Shown here one piece after another: positions 43,603-53,174 of a stretch of DNA of 64,000 nt (positions are counted from its first letter, which is position 1; the number at the start of each line of letters is the position of its first letter). The notes beneath the pieces were generated by a model. It was not told the DNA's origin, ran no database searches, and saw only the letters and a list, made by a program, of their open reading frames with translations. Made by a program: the position numbers and the translations under genes. Source of the DNA: Paraburkholderia lacunae (GTDB lineage Bacteria; Pseudomonadota; Gammaproteobacteria; Burkholderiales; Burkholderiaceae); NCBI RefSeq assembly GCF_003353175.1, contig NZ_QHKS01000013.1:1-64000 (forward strand), in the 5' to 3' direction.

Positions 43603-46600
43603 ATGCTGACGAGCGACCTGTTCCTGCTCTCGCTGGCCGTTCTCATCGTTGTCGTGTGTGCGGTACTGGGCGTCGTCGTGTATTTTGCCGCGCACGGTGC
43701 GCAGAACAAGACGACGGGCGATCGCAAGATCGTCCGGATGCGCACCGATTCGTTGCGCAACGCGTTTCGCCAGGCCGTCGAACTGGTCGAGGGCAATATC
43801 GCGTCGCGAGCCGAGCGCTACAACGTGCCGTGGATTCTCGTGCTGAACGAAGGCGACGACCCGAGTCCGCTGCCGATCGCGCAGTCCGGCGTCGCGAGCG
43901 TGCTGAGTTCGGAAGCCGCCACGCTGGCCGCGACTCAGGGCATTGCGTGGCAGTTCTTCGATCGCGGCATCGTGATCGACATCAAGGCGGCCTACCTCGG
44001 CTCGCCCGATGAAGACACCGACGAAAAGCCCTGGGACGAATTCCTGAGCCTGTGCCGCAACTATCGGCCGCAGCGGCCGTTCGATTCAGTCGTGGTGACG
44101 GTCCCTGCCGCGATGCTGCTCGCTGAAGATACCGACGCGAGACTCGAACTCGTGCGTCACGCGAAGCTCGCGCATCGGCGCTTGTGGCTCGCGCAGAACC
44201 GCTTCGCGATGCGCTTCGCCCTGTATGTCGTCGTGACAGGGTGTGAATCGCTGGCTGGCTTCACGTCTTTTGCACGGGCATTGCCTGAACCGCTGCGCGC
44301 CGGCATGCTCGGCTGGTCTTCGCCGTACGACCTGTCGGTGACCTACCAGGCGAGCTGGGTCGAAACCGCCATGACCGGCATCGAACGCGCGGTGTCGGAC
44401 GCGAGCGCCGAGCTTTTCACGCTCGACACCGGACATCTCGACGCACGTGAAATTCTGTTGCTGCCCGCTCGCATCGCTGCGATCCGTTCACAGTTGCAGC
44501 TCTACGTGGACGAACTGCTGCGGCCAAGTGCATACCATGAACCGTTTTTCTTCCGGGGTATTTACCTGACGGGCGACACCAGCGAACTCAGCGGAGCGGG
44601 CGTCGACGAGAACGCGCCGGCTGGCATTGACGCAATGGAGGCTGGCTTCGATCCCTATGGCCGCGGTGCGGAGCCCTATCTGACCAGCGGCGATGATGCC
44701 GGCGCGGGAGAGGCGGGCACAGACCACGCGGATCAGGCCGATGCGCACCCGGCATCGGGTGAAGTGGTTCGCCCGCGCGAGGCGGGATCGCTGGTCAACG
44801 ATCTGATGCTGCAGCCTGCCTTCCTGCGAGACCTGTTCGAAAAGAAGATCTTCCTCGAATATGGTCTGACCCGGCCGTCGCGCACCCAGCATCTTGCGCG
44901 GCCGCTGGTCAATCGCACGCTGCACTGGGGCACGCTCACGCTGCTTGGCGGCTGGGGCATCGGGCTCGCCGTCGCAACGGTGCAGTTGAACCATCGCCAT
45001 GCCGCGCTCGCGGCTGCCCTCGATGACCTGCGCAAGAATGCGCAGGAACGCGCGTCTGCCGAGCATGGCGGCCAGCAGTTGCCCGCTGACTGGTATCGAA
45101 GCAAGGCGCTTGCGCTGATCGGCGTGAACGACCGGCTGCATGCCGGCACGGACTGGTCGATCGTCATGCCCGGCTCGTGGAACGTCGTCGACGATCTCAA
45201 CGAACGCGTGCGGCAACGCTTCGAACGCGAATTCGGCGAGATCGTCGTGACGGCGCTCGAGCGCGAGATGCTCGAACGCGTCGGGACGTTGACGGGTATC
45301 GCGAGCGATCCGGGCACGGGGCAACTGATCGTCGGCGATGATTGCGCAGCGCCCGCGGCGGCGAGTGCCGATGCGCGTGGCGCGGACAGTCTTGCCGTCG
45401 AGGATGCGCCAACGATGCGTGCCTTGCAGCGCTACGTCGGCGCGGTCGATCAGCTCGACGCGGCGCTGCAGGCCATGCAGCAGTTGCAGAGGCCATCGGC
45501 GGCCAATGCCGACGCGCTTCGCCTCGCCGTGCGCTACGCATTCGGTGCGGAGTTGCAGGGCAACGTCGCCGGGAGTCTGCCGTACTTCTATCGCGACCCG
45601 GACCGCAGCGACGCCTACGCCGCCGACGGCGCGGGCGGCATCAATCTGCCCATCGTGCAGCGGGCGTTACGCTGCACGTTCGACAAAGGCGCACAGCAGC
45701 TCGATGAGGCGATCTTCGCGGGCAACCCGCTGTTGAATGCCGAGCGCGCGGTTGTGAGCCATCTCGGCAATCTGTCGGTGAACGACAACAAACAGGCGGA
45801 CTTTACCCAGCTCACAGGCGACTACCGCGCAATCGCATCGGCCATCGGTACGCAGCAGGATCTGCTGGCCTCGGGCAAGGGCGGGTGGATGAAGCAGACA
45901 CAGTTCGTTCCCGGTTCGATCTACGACCGCACGTTTGCGCGCGCCGCGCAGAGCCGTCTGCTTGGCCCCGACCTCGTTGCGCGCGTGCGGTCGCGTTCCG
46001 GCAATGCGTACCAGGCGTTCAGGAGCGAGCTGGCGTTGCGCTTCGGCGATGGCGATGCCGGCATCGTGTGGGTCGACAAGGAGGCGCGCTACGCGGTCTC
46101 ACCCGCGCGACTCGCACTGCGCGACGGTCTGCTGAAACTGCTGAACCAGCCATTCATGGTCGTGCCGCGCGACCTCTCGTTGCCGTCGATACCGGAAGGT
46201 TCGACCGTGACGTGGGACCGCGCGCAACTCGATCAGGCTCTGGCGTTGGGTGAGGTGCGCAAGCACTTTCTGGTGGAAGGTCTGAACGCGATTCCCGATA
46301 CGCTGCGGCCCGTCGTGGAACAGGCGCTCGACGTGCAGTTCGCGCGACTCATCGTCGATCAGGTGGCGGCGGCTGCCACCGTGTCACCGGCGCAGGGCGA
46401 ACCGGACGGCGCCGCGTTCGATGCCGCGCGCAGCCGTCTCGTGAAGATACGCGCGGCGCTCACCGACATGGAAGCGGTGGCGCAAACCGCCGATCTCGAC
46501 GCGGTGATGTCGCGCGATGCGATGGAGCACCTGCGCCTCGTCGACGATGCGCTGATGCACGCCGAGCTGTATGCGACCCGATCGGCAGGCGCAGTATCGA

Positions 46601-47847
46601 GTGGCGGCACACATGCGCCTGTATTGGCTGCATTCGGAATTGCCGACCCGGCGCAACTGGGCGTCTATCTCGACCAGCAGGCGGCACGGGCCGCGACGCT
46701 CGGCAAGCAGGCGGCGGCCTATCTGTCCGCACTCAGCACAGCCGATGCGGCAGCGCCTTTGGCGCAGCGCTGGCAGGCGATCGAACTCGATCTGGGCCGC
46801 TACCAGCTCAAGAATCCGAACAGCAGTCTGCTGATGCTGGAGCAGTTCGTCCAGACGGTGGCGGGCGATGCTCGTGGGGGCGACTGTATTGGGCGATTCC
46901 CGCCACGGCCGTCTGCCGGCGGCGCGGGGGACTATTTCACCTCGCTGCACATGCGCCTGTACGACAGCCTGCTCGCGCGCTGCGGCCAGAGCTATAACGC
47001 TGAACTGCGCCAGCAATGGGACGCTTTTGCGTCGACCTTCAACCAGTACGTCGCGGGGCACCAGCCGTTCGGCGTTCCTGCGCGACTTGTCGGCCACAGC
47101 AGTGCGGGTAGTGCAGCAGGTGCGGGCAGTGCGCAAGGGGCGCCCGCAGACTTCGCCGAACTCGGGCAGACGCTGCGGCAATACGAACGCGCCTCGAAGA
47201 TTTTGCAACAGACGCGCAACGGCGCCGTCGAGAGGGCCGTCGGGGGTAGCGCAGCTGTGCGCGAGTTCGCTGACCGGTTCGACCCGATGGCGGCGCTTCT
47301 CGCGCCGCTGTATCCGGCAAACGACGGGGCGCCGACGGGCTATGACTTGCGGGTCGATTTCCGCGCGAACCGGACGGGCGAGATCGCGGCAAACCAGGTG
47401 ATCGACTGGACGCTCAGGGTAGGGACACAAAGCGTTTCGATGAAGGACACACCGGGGACGCTGCACTGGGAGTACGGCATGCCCGTCACGCTCGTGCTGC
47501 GCTTTGCGAAGGACTCGCCGCTCACTGCGATCAACGATCCGGGGCAGCGTGCGTTCTCGACGGATGGCCGCGCCTTGACGTGGCAGTTCGCCGACCCGTG
47601 GGCGCTTTTTTCGTTCATCTCGCAGCAGCGCATTGCCGACCCCTTCGCGCGTGAACGCGCGTCGGGACCGTTGCTCAGATTCGAATTCCCGATAGGCACA
47701 GTGAGCGCCGCGGACCTTGCGCTCCTGCCGAAACAGGCGCGCGGCCAGGTGTTCATCCGGCTCACGCTGAGTTCTCCCGGCAGCAAGACGTCGCTGCCCT
47801 GGCCTGGCAGCTTCCCCACATCCGCGCCCGAATGGAACGCACTATGA
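43603..47847 (+). CDS. tssM: T6SS membrane protein TssM (IcmF) without Walker motifs
   Basis: 1414 residues, longer than typical TssM. Starts at ATG 43603 with GGAG 7-10 bases upstream. One transmembrane helix (about 8-30), a cytoplasmic domain, a second helix around 448-465 and a large periplasmic part. The position expected for the P-loop after the NVPWILVL strand (residues 75-81) reads NEGDDPSPL instead of GxxGxGKT, and the Walker B position reads VIDIKAAYL. The downstream IcmF marks RNYRPQRPFDSVVVTV and TGCESLAGFTSF are intact. So it keeps structure but probably does not bind or hydrolyse nucleotide. C-terminal domain ends with RGQVFIRLTLSS. The stop overlaps tssA by 4 bases. Confidence 0.95.
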   Translation: MLTSDLFLLSLAVLIVVVCAVLGVVVYFAAHGAQNKTTGDRKIVRMRTDSLRNAFRQAVELVEGNIASRAERYNVPWILVLNEGDDPSPLPIAQSGVASVLSSEAATLAATQGIAWQFFDRGIVIDIKAAYLGSPDEDTDEKPWDEFLSLCRNYRPQRPFDSVVVTVPAAMLLAEDTDARLELVRHAKLAHRRLWLAQNRFAMRFALYVVVTGCESLAGFTSFARALPEPLRAGMLGWSSPYDLSVTYQASWVETAMTGIERAVSDASAELFTLDTGHLDAREILLLPARIAAIRSQLQLYVDELLRPSAYHEPFFFRGIYLTGDTSELSGAGVDENAPAGIDAMEAGFDPYGRGAEPYLTSGDDAGAGEAGTDHADQADAHPASGEVVRPREAGSLVNDLMLQPAFLRDLFEKKIFLEYGLTRPSRTQHLARPLVNRTLHWGTLTLLGGWGIGLAVATVQLNHRHAALAAALDDLRKNAQERASAEHGGQQLPADWYRSKALALIGVNDRLHAGTDWSIVMPGSWNVVDDLNERVRQRFEREFGEIVVTALEREMLERVGTLTGIASDPGTGQLIVGDDCAAPAAASADARGADSLAVEDAPTMRALQRYVGAVDQLDAALQAMQQLQRPSAANADALRLAVRYAFGAELQGNVAGSLPYFYRDPDRSDAYAADGAGGINLPIVQRALRCTFDKGAQQLDEAIFAGNPLLNAERAVVSHLGNLSVNDNKQADFTQLTGDYRAIASAIGTQQDLLASGKGGWMKQTQFVPGSIYDRTFARAAQSRLLGPDLVARVRSRSGNAYQAFRSELALRFGDGDAGIVWVDKEARYAVSPARLALRDGLLKLLNQPFMVVPRDLSLPSIPEGSTVTWDRAQLDQALALGEVRKHFLVEGLNAIPDTLRPVVEQALDVQFARLIVDQVAAAATVSPAQGEPDGAAFDAARSRLVKIRAALTDMEAVAQTADLDAVMSRDAMEHLRLVDDALMHAELYATRSAGAVSSGGTHAPVLAAFGIADPAQLGVYLDQQAARAATLGKQAAAYLSALSTADAAAPLAQRWQAIELDLGRYQLKNPNSSLLMLEQFVQTVAGDARGGDCIGRFPPRPSAGGAGDYFTSLHMRLYDSLLARCGQSYNAELRQQWDAFASTFNQYVAGHQPFGVPARLVGHSSAGSAAGAGSAQGAPADFAELGQTLRQYERASKILQQTRNGAVERAVGGSAAVREFADRFDPMAALLAPLYPANDGAPTGYDLRVDFRANRTGEIAANQVIDWTLRVGTQSVSMKDTPGTLHWEYGMPVTLVLRFAKDSPLTAINDPGQRAFSTDGRALTWQFADPWALFSFISQQRIADPFARERASGPLLRFEFPIGTVSAADLALLPKQARGQVFIRLTLSSPGSKTSLPWPGSFPTSAPEWNAL

Positions 47848-48983
47848 GCACACCGTATTCGCTGCACACCAAGCCTGATTTCACTATCGACGTGGAGAGC
47901 TATCTCGGCGCATTGCCCGATGGCGGCGGCGCGGGTACGTCGCTGCGCGGCGCTGCGATTTACGCGCAGATTCGTGCGGCGCGACACGAAGACGATGCCT
48001 CGCTGCCGATGGGCGAGTGGGAGCGCCCGCTTGCAAAAGCGGACTGGAAAGCAGTCGCGGCGCTGAGCGGCGACGCGTTGCGCACGCGTAGCAAGGATTT
48101 TCAGCTTGCGGGGTGGCTGTGCGAAGCGTGGACGCATGTGAATCATATCGATGGTTTCGTGGCCGGTGTCGAGGTGATGACGGGACTCGTCGAGCGCTAT
48201 TGGGAAACAGCCTGGCCGCAACTCGAGGACGGCGACGCCGAAGTGCGGGCTGCGCCTTTCGCGTGGTTCGCCAGAACCATCGCACGGGTGCTGTCGTTGC
48301 ATGTGCCGCTGATGCAGATCGATGTGTCCGACGACCTGCCCGTACTCAATCTCGAAGCGTTCCAGCGGCTTGCCTCGGCGCCCGCTGTCGAAGGCGGCAA
48401 CACACTGACCCGCGAGCTGGTCGATTCGCACGTGATGCGCGGCAATAACCTCTTCGCGCTGGCGCGATTGCGGGAGCGCGCCAGCGCGGCGGGGGAGGCC
48501 TGGGAGCGGATGTCGCGACTCGTCGACCTTAGGCTCGGTGACGATGCGCCCAGTTTCAAAGGCGTCGCGGAGGTGCTCGTGCGGTTTTGCCGGGCAGCAG
48601 CGAGCCTGATCGGCGATCGAGCGGTGCATGAGCCGTCAGCCGCTGCGGAAGCCGTCGAAGCGCTGGACGAGGCGCTTGAAGACGCGCACCGCGAAGACGC
48701 GCAGGCAACGCGTGTCGCGGTGCAGACTCAAATGGTCACCGACACGATTGCCGCATCGCTTCCGTACAGCATCGTCGAACTGATCAACGATCGCGCGCAT
48801 GCCTACCGGCTGCTCGCCGATATCGCGCGTTATCTGCGGCGTCAGGAGCCGCACAGTCCGACGTCGTATCTGCTCGAGCGGGCCGTTTCATGGGAAAGCA
48901 TGGCGCTGGGGGACTTGATGCGTGACATCGTGCAGGCGGACGGCAGTCTCGAGCGCTATTTCCTGCTGCTGGGGCTCGAGTGA
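47844..48983 (+). CDS. tssA: T6SS assembly protein TssA (ImpA-N type)
   Basis: 379 residues from ATG 47844 in an ATGA overlap with tssM. The N-terminal ImpA domain runs to about residue 170 (WKAVAALSGDALRTRSKDFQLAGWLCEAW, GLVERYWETAWPQLE), and the C-terminal part ends with DRAHAYRLLADIARYLRRQEPHSPTSYLLERA, typical of the VasJ-like type. Coordinates tube and sheath polymerisation. Last gene of the cluster on the plus strand; a 271-base gap without a recognisable gene follows. Confidence 0.94.
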   Translation: MSTPYSLHTKPDFTIDVESYLGALPDGGGAGTSLRGAAIYAQIRAARHEDDASLPMGEWERPLAKADWKAVAALSGDALRTRSKDFQLAGWLCEAWTHVNHIDGFVAGVEVMTGLVERYWETAWPQLEDGDAEVRAAPFAWFARTIARVLSLHVPLMQIDVSDDLPVLNLEAFQRLASAPAVEGGNTLTRELVDSHVMRGNNLFALARLRERASAAGEAWERMSRLVDLRLGDDAPSFKGVAEVLVRFCRAAASLIGDRAVHEPSAAAEAVEALDEALEDAHREDAQATRVAVQTQMVTDTIAASLPYSIVELINDRAHAYRLLADIARYLRRQEPHSPTSYLLERAVSWESMALGDLMRDIVQADGSLERYFLLLGLE

Positions 48984-49254
48984 CGGCGGTGTGCGCGGCG
49001 GTACGTGGACGCACCTTACGAGCGACCCGCACAATCCTTCACCCATTCACACATCCCCTGTCACCAGATTGGCGTCAAAACAATCAGCGAAATATCATCG
49101 GCAGCATGGGGGCAGTAGAGGCGTGCCTTCCGTTGTGGAATATCTGCAATCTTGAGGGCGAGCGGGCAGTTCGTTTGGTAGCAAGGTGCGTCATCGACGC
49201 GACCTGAACCAGTCCACACGCCCGCTGCACTCATTGGCGCATACGCGTCAGTAT

Positions 49255-51132
49255 TCAGGCCCGTGCTGCGGCCATGAGGCGGCCACCCCAGGTACCCGCC
49301 TCCACATGACTTTGATGTTCCTTGCCTGTATCGAGTTCTTTGCCTGTATCGAGGTCTCCCGCCGTAACTGCGCCGCCGGGCAGTTTCAACCTTACAAACT
49401 TGATGTCCGCACCCGTGGCGTGTTGGAGGTATCCCGCCATGACTGCGTCGCCGGGCCGTTCCAAACTTAGGAACTTGAATCCGCTTTTTTTCATATAGTC
49501 GATCGAGTATCGCTTGAGCCGTGTGAAGTAGGCATTGCCGATGTCGAATTCCTTGCGGCCGCCGTGCAACGCGGCGGACTGGCGACCGTCGGCGTCGAAC
49601 AGCTTCACCAGCGTCATCAGACTGCCGCCGAGCCCCGAATTGAGGACCAGCATCGGAATCAGCGGACTCGCCTGACAGCCCTCACGGAAGAACGCGGTGA
49701 ACGCGTTGGCGTCCGTGATAATCGAGCCTTTCGCAGTGTTAGGTTCGTAGACTAAGTGGGACTCGCCATTCTGGCGCTTGACAAGTTCCGCGCGCGCGCG
49801 GCGTTTCTCGGTGTCGTAGAGACTGCGCGCGCGCAGCAGAAATGCGTCGATTGCGAACTGTTCGCCCAATCGGCTGACGAACTTGATCAACCACTCGATC
49901 GCCGACATGACTGCCGACACCAGACTGCCGAGACCCGGCAGGAACACGCTGACCGCCACCTTTGCTGAACCCTTCAAGACATCGACCAGTCCGGCGCAGA
50001 TGCCCAGTGACATTTGGTGTTCGATTGCATTGGCGATTTCGAGCGGATGGCCCGACTGGATTCGGATATGTCGGCGGTCTGCCCACGAAGCGATACGGCT
50101 GCACGCCTCGCCAATCGTGCGGGCGAGGCCCGTGCCGACCTCGATGGCACCGCCGAGGAAGGGCACGGCGTTCTTCATGACGTAATCCATGGCGATGACG
50201 ATGCCCTTCTTGAGAGCCGCGCTCAGCTTCTGTACGGTCGCCACGTCGTAGCGCGCGCGCCAGAGGCGCATCAGCATATCGCCAAGCGCCTTGAACGCCT
50301 TCTTCAACTTCTCCCAGAGCGCTTGCCCTGCATCCGCCAATACCGTCACCGCGGCCATCGGTACGGCACCAACGATCGCACCGGTATAGGCAATGCCGCC
50401 CAGGTACTTATTCTTGTTCCACACTTCCGACAGCCCGGCCGAAGCGCCGTCGAGGGCAGCCGCGCTGATCGGCAGATAGCGGGCGAACGCGGAGCCCGAG
50501 ACGGGGGGCGACGGCGCCATCGCCTCGCTTGCGATCGACGCCGTAGCCTTCAACGTCAGCTCGCCACCCTTCGCCAGCCGACTGGCCGAGACACTCACGT
50601 CATGCACCCTCCCGACATCCACCTTCGCGACAGCGCTCACCGCATGCTTGCTGCCGAGGTGGTTGAAGTTGGTAGTCATGCCGACGCCGACCGCCGCGCC
50701 GACAGCACCGAGACCTTCGATGCCCATCGACACGGCGTCCATTTCGAGCCTCACGCCGGACAGCAGATACAGCACGCCGAAGCGGGCGTGCGGTATCTCT
50801 ATGTCACGGATACGCGCCGCTGCACGTCTGTCCATTTCCAGCGCTGCCACCGGACTCATGGCTCCGGGCCGCAGTGTTTCGTGCAGATACTCGAGCAACC
50901 CGCCGCTGGCGACGTTGCGTTCGCACTTGTTCCATGTGCCGCCATGCTTCGCCAGATACTCGCTTAAGCGGGCGAAAAGCTTACGTCCGGCACCCTCCGA
51001 GCGGTCGAAGTAATAGTTGTCGTAGGCTTCGTCCAGTGCCAATGTCGTGCCGCTACGGCTGCTGAAGGTGAGCGCGGTGCGCTTTCTAAACTCATCCGGC
51101 GTGACGATCGCCAACGGTCCCGCTTTGCCCAT
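49255..51132 (-). CDS. Unrecognised 625-residue protein, candidate T6SS effector
   Basis: Start at ATG 51132 with GAGGA about 6 bases upstream; a longer frame to 51279 is less likely. I do not recognise a family. No signal peptide. Hydrophobic segments occur at about 243-268, 320-341 and 376-420, embedded between charged regions, a pattern compatible with membrane insertion or pore formation. The C-terminus has a two-fold repeat (552-575 and 577-598) with pattern [FI]KF-x-[RS]L-x2-PGxAVxAG and then a short LDTGKE duplication. It lies convergent to tssA and beside an IS6 relic. Separate VgrG and PAAR genes without fused effectors make an unlinked cargo plausible. Immunity gene not identified. 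Confidence 0.7.
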   Translation of the reverse strand: MGKAGPLAIVTPDEFRKRTALTFSSRSGTTLALDEAYDNYYFDRSEGAGRKLFARLSEYLAKHGGTWNKCERNVASGGLLEYLHETLRPGAMSPVAALEMDRRAAARIRDIEIPHARFGVLYLLSGVRLEMDAVSMGIEGLGAVGAAVGVGMTTNFNHLGSKHAVSAVAKVDVGRVHDVSVSASRLAKGGELTLKATASIASEAMAPSPPVSGSAFARYLPISAAALDGASAGLSEVWNKNKYLGGIAYTGAIVGAVPMAAVTVLADAGQALWEKLKKAFKALGDMLMRLWRARYDVATVQKLSAALKKGIVIAMDYVMKNAVPFLGGAIEVGTGLARTIGEACSRIASWADRRHIRIQSGHPLEIANAIEHQMSLGICAGLVDVLKGSAKVAVSVFLPGLGSLVSAVMSAIEWLIKFVSRLGEQFAIDAFLLRARSLYDTEKRRARAELVKRQNGESHLVYEPNTAKGSIITDANAFTAFFREGCQASPLIPMLVLNSGLGGSLMTLVKLFDADGRQSAALHGGRKEFDIGNAYFTRLKRYSIDYMKKSGFKFLSLERPGDAVMAGYLQHATGADIKFVRLKLPGGAVTAGDLDTGKELDTGKEHQSHVEAGTWGGRLMAAARA

Positions 51133-51342
51133 CGTAGGTCCTCTTGAGGATAATCTGTTTAATATCCGGTTGCGGTAATCAATAAACAGAATCGGCCCGG
51201 TTCGCTTGCCCGCATGGTGTTCTTCCTGGATCGCGGCAAATGAGTATATTTGCGCGGCGTATATTTCTCTGTAGTACAAATGCGCTACAACGCGCTGTCA
51301 CGGTAGAGCGTTCGCGACACATTAACGGAGAAGGCACACGTT

Positions 51343-51786
51343 TTATCGGAAAGCGGACGGATCCTGGGTTGCCTCAGTGAAACGACGCCAGGGGGCAAGT
51401 TGTTTGCGATGGAGTGAGGCGCGTAGCAGGTGTCGCTTGAGCGCGAAGTGCTGCCGAATCGGACCGAAGCTCGATAGGAATGTCTGCGTGCGCCCAGGAT
51501 CGCGGAGTCCACGCACGCCCCGCAGGAAGTCTCCTTGAGGGATGTGTCGCTCGCGTTCGCGCGTCGGCCGACGACTGTTTTCAGCCCGGTTATTGACCCG
51601 CATGGTGGCTTTGACGAAGGCGTGCCCGACGTGAGCCAGGGCGGGGATCTCGGCTTTCGCCGCCGGATAACTGCGCAGCTGATCGGTTGCGATCTTGCTC
51701 GGCCATCTCAGCACTGTGACAGTGCCCTGCCTCCGCCGACCAGACAATGCCCTCAAAAATGTTCCAGAACTGAGACGCTCAAGCAA
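51343..51786 (-). pseudogene. IS6-family transposase remnant
   Basis: The reading frame (about 147 codons, homologous part from roughly 51690 downward) matches the C-terminal part of IS6/IS26-type transposases: TDQLRSYPAAKAEIPAL, then NNRAENSRRPTRERER and FLSSFGPIRQHFALKRHLL. The first catalytic aspartate and the N-terminal helix-turn-helix are missing, and I see no inverted-repeat ends. The 5' part of the frame (MLERLSSGTF...) is not clearly transposase. A decayed insertion element. Confidence 0.85.
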
Positions 51787-51910
51787 TCCATTAAAAAAGG
51801 CGCACCTATACTAGGTCCCGTCGGAGCGTCGGGGGATTGCTCCGACATTCACATTTCACCAATACATTCGTTACCTCGCGGCGGTCCTTACTACTAAGGA
51901 TGATGCGTTA

Positions 51911-51929
51911 TCGGACAAACCCGGTTTGT
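51911..51929. promoter_or_regulatory. Perfect palindrome upstream of the second response regulator
   Basis: GGACAAACC-C-GGTTTGTCC, perfect 9-bp arms with one-base spacer, 28 bases before the ATG at 51958. Likely an operator, or possibly a hairpin in the leader. Confidence 0.6.
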
Positions 51930-51957
51930 CCCCGCCAATTGGACAATGCCCGTCCGT

Positions 51958-52653
51958 ATGCAGACCACGAACACCAATTCGGAACCGTTTGCCATCCACG
52001 TCGCAATCGTCGAAAGCGATCCGACCTTTCTCGATGCATTGAGCAAGGTCGTGCAGGCCGCGCCGGACATGCGATTGACAGGTGTCGCGGGCTCCCGTGC
52101 CGCAGGACTGGCGCTGCTGGATGGTGCACCGGCGGACGTGCTGCTGATCGACCTGGGATTGCCCGACGGCTCGGGTATTGACGTGATCCGCGCGGGTGCC
52201 CGGAAATGGGCCGATTGCAACATCATGGTCAGGACCAGTGTCGTCGACGAAACGCACGTGATGCGTTCGATCAAAGCCGGCGCAACCGGCTATCTGCTGA
52301 AGGACGGCCCGGTTGCGGGGATGGTCGAGGAAATCCGCAGCCTTGCAAGCGGCGGCAGTCCAATCAGCCCGATCATCGCCAGGCAAATACTGATGCACTT
52401 CCGGCAAGGCGGCACCCGCCGCGCCGCAGGCAAGGAGCTAGCCGCGGCTTCTTCGTCCCTGCTATCGGCCCGCGAGAAGGAGGTGCTGGGCTTCATTACC
52501 AAGGGCTTCACGACGAAGGAAATTGCGAAGCTGTTGCAGTTGTCTCAATTCACGGTGCGAACCTTCGTACGGCGCATCTACAGCAAGCTCAAGGTCACGT
52601 CCAAGGCGGAAGCCATCTTTGAAGCGAGGACGCTGGGACTGGTGGCTGACTAG
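51958..52653 (+). CDS. Second NarL/LuxR-type response regulator (orphan)
   Basis: 231 residues from ATG 51958, which aligns residue for residue with the start of the 23046 regulator. Receiver domain with phosphoacceptor D65 in LIDLGLPDG and switch lysine in GYLLKD; LuxR domain with LSAREKEVLGFITKGFTTKEIA. The acidic pair of the receiver is E19 and S20 (VESDP) where the paralogue has E19 and D20, so metal binding may be weaker. Around three quarters of residues are identical by eye. No kinase gene is adjacent. It lies on the far side of the T6SS cluster, next to the candidate effector. Confidence 0.9.
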   Translation: MQTTNTNSEPFAIHVAIVESDPTFLDALSKVVQAAPDMRLTGVAGSRAAGLALLDGAPADVLLIDLGLPDGSGIDVIRAGARKWADCNIMVRTSVVDETHVMRSIKAGATGYLLKDGPVAGMVEEIRSLASGGSPISPIIARQILMHFRQGGTRRAAGKELAAASSSLLSAREKEVLGFITKGFTTKEIAKLLQLSQFTVRTFVRRIYSKLKVTSKAEAIFEARTLGLVAD

Positions 52654-53174
52654 GGGCGTTGTCTTCGAGCCGCCCGGCTCGATTGCCTGACACATGCTCC
52701 GTTCGTGCGGTGCAACTGCCGTCGCACGCTATTTACACGGATGAGCAGGCGCTGCGCATCACATCGCGAGGAAAGAGCGGACCCGCATGGGCACGGTGGA
52801 GAGTGCGATGACTCCCTACATAATTTTCAGTAAATCCTTACATCGGATCGTCTTAAGCCACTTTGTTTTGCGACCGTTAACACCAAGTGGGCTTTGTCAC
52901 TTTGTGGTGGGTGTAGCCCAAGCCACGCACCGGAGGAGCGCGGACCAGTGTCTTTATCCGCAGCAATGGGAGACGACCCCACCGCTTCACTTGGTGCATG
53001 TGTATAAAAATTGGTGGGTAATCTTGCACAGTTAAAAGTGTTGGCTGGATGCGCGGAGGCGGCGGGGTGACTCCCTCATCATCCACTCAGCGATCATCTG
53101 CGAGATCGTTGTCGGCGGTCTCTCCTTACCGGACTGCATGCCCATCGTTCTATCTTGCTACCGGATCACAATTC
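52654..53174. other. Gene-free stretch before the AraC gene
   Basis: About 520 bases with lower GC than the surroundings and no credible gene. A short stem (52666-52681) lies 13 bases after the regulator stop, and TATAAAAAT at about 53003 is the only promoter-like element noted. An in-frame upstream extension of the AraC gene begins at 53049. Confidence 0.45.
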
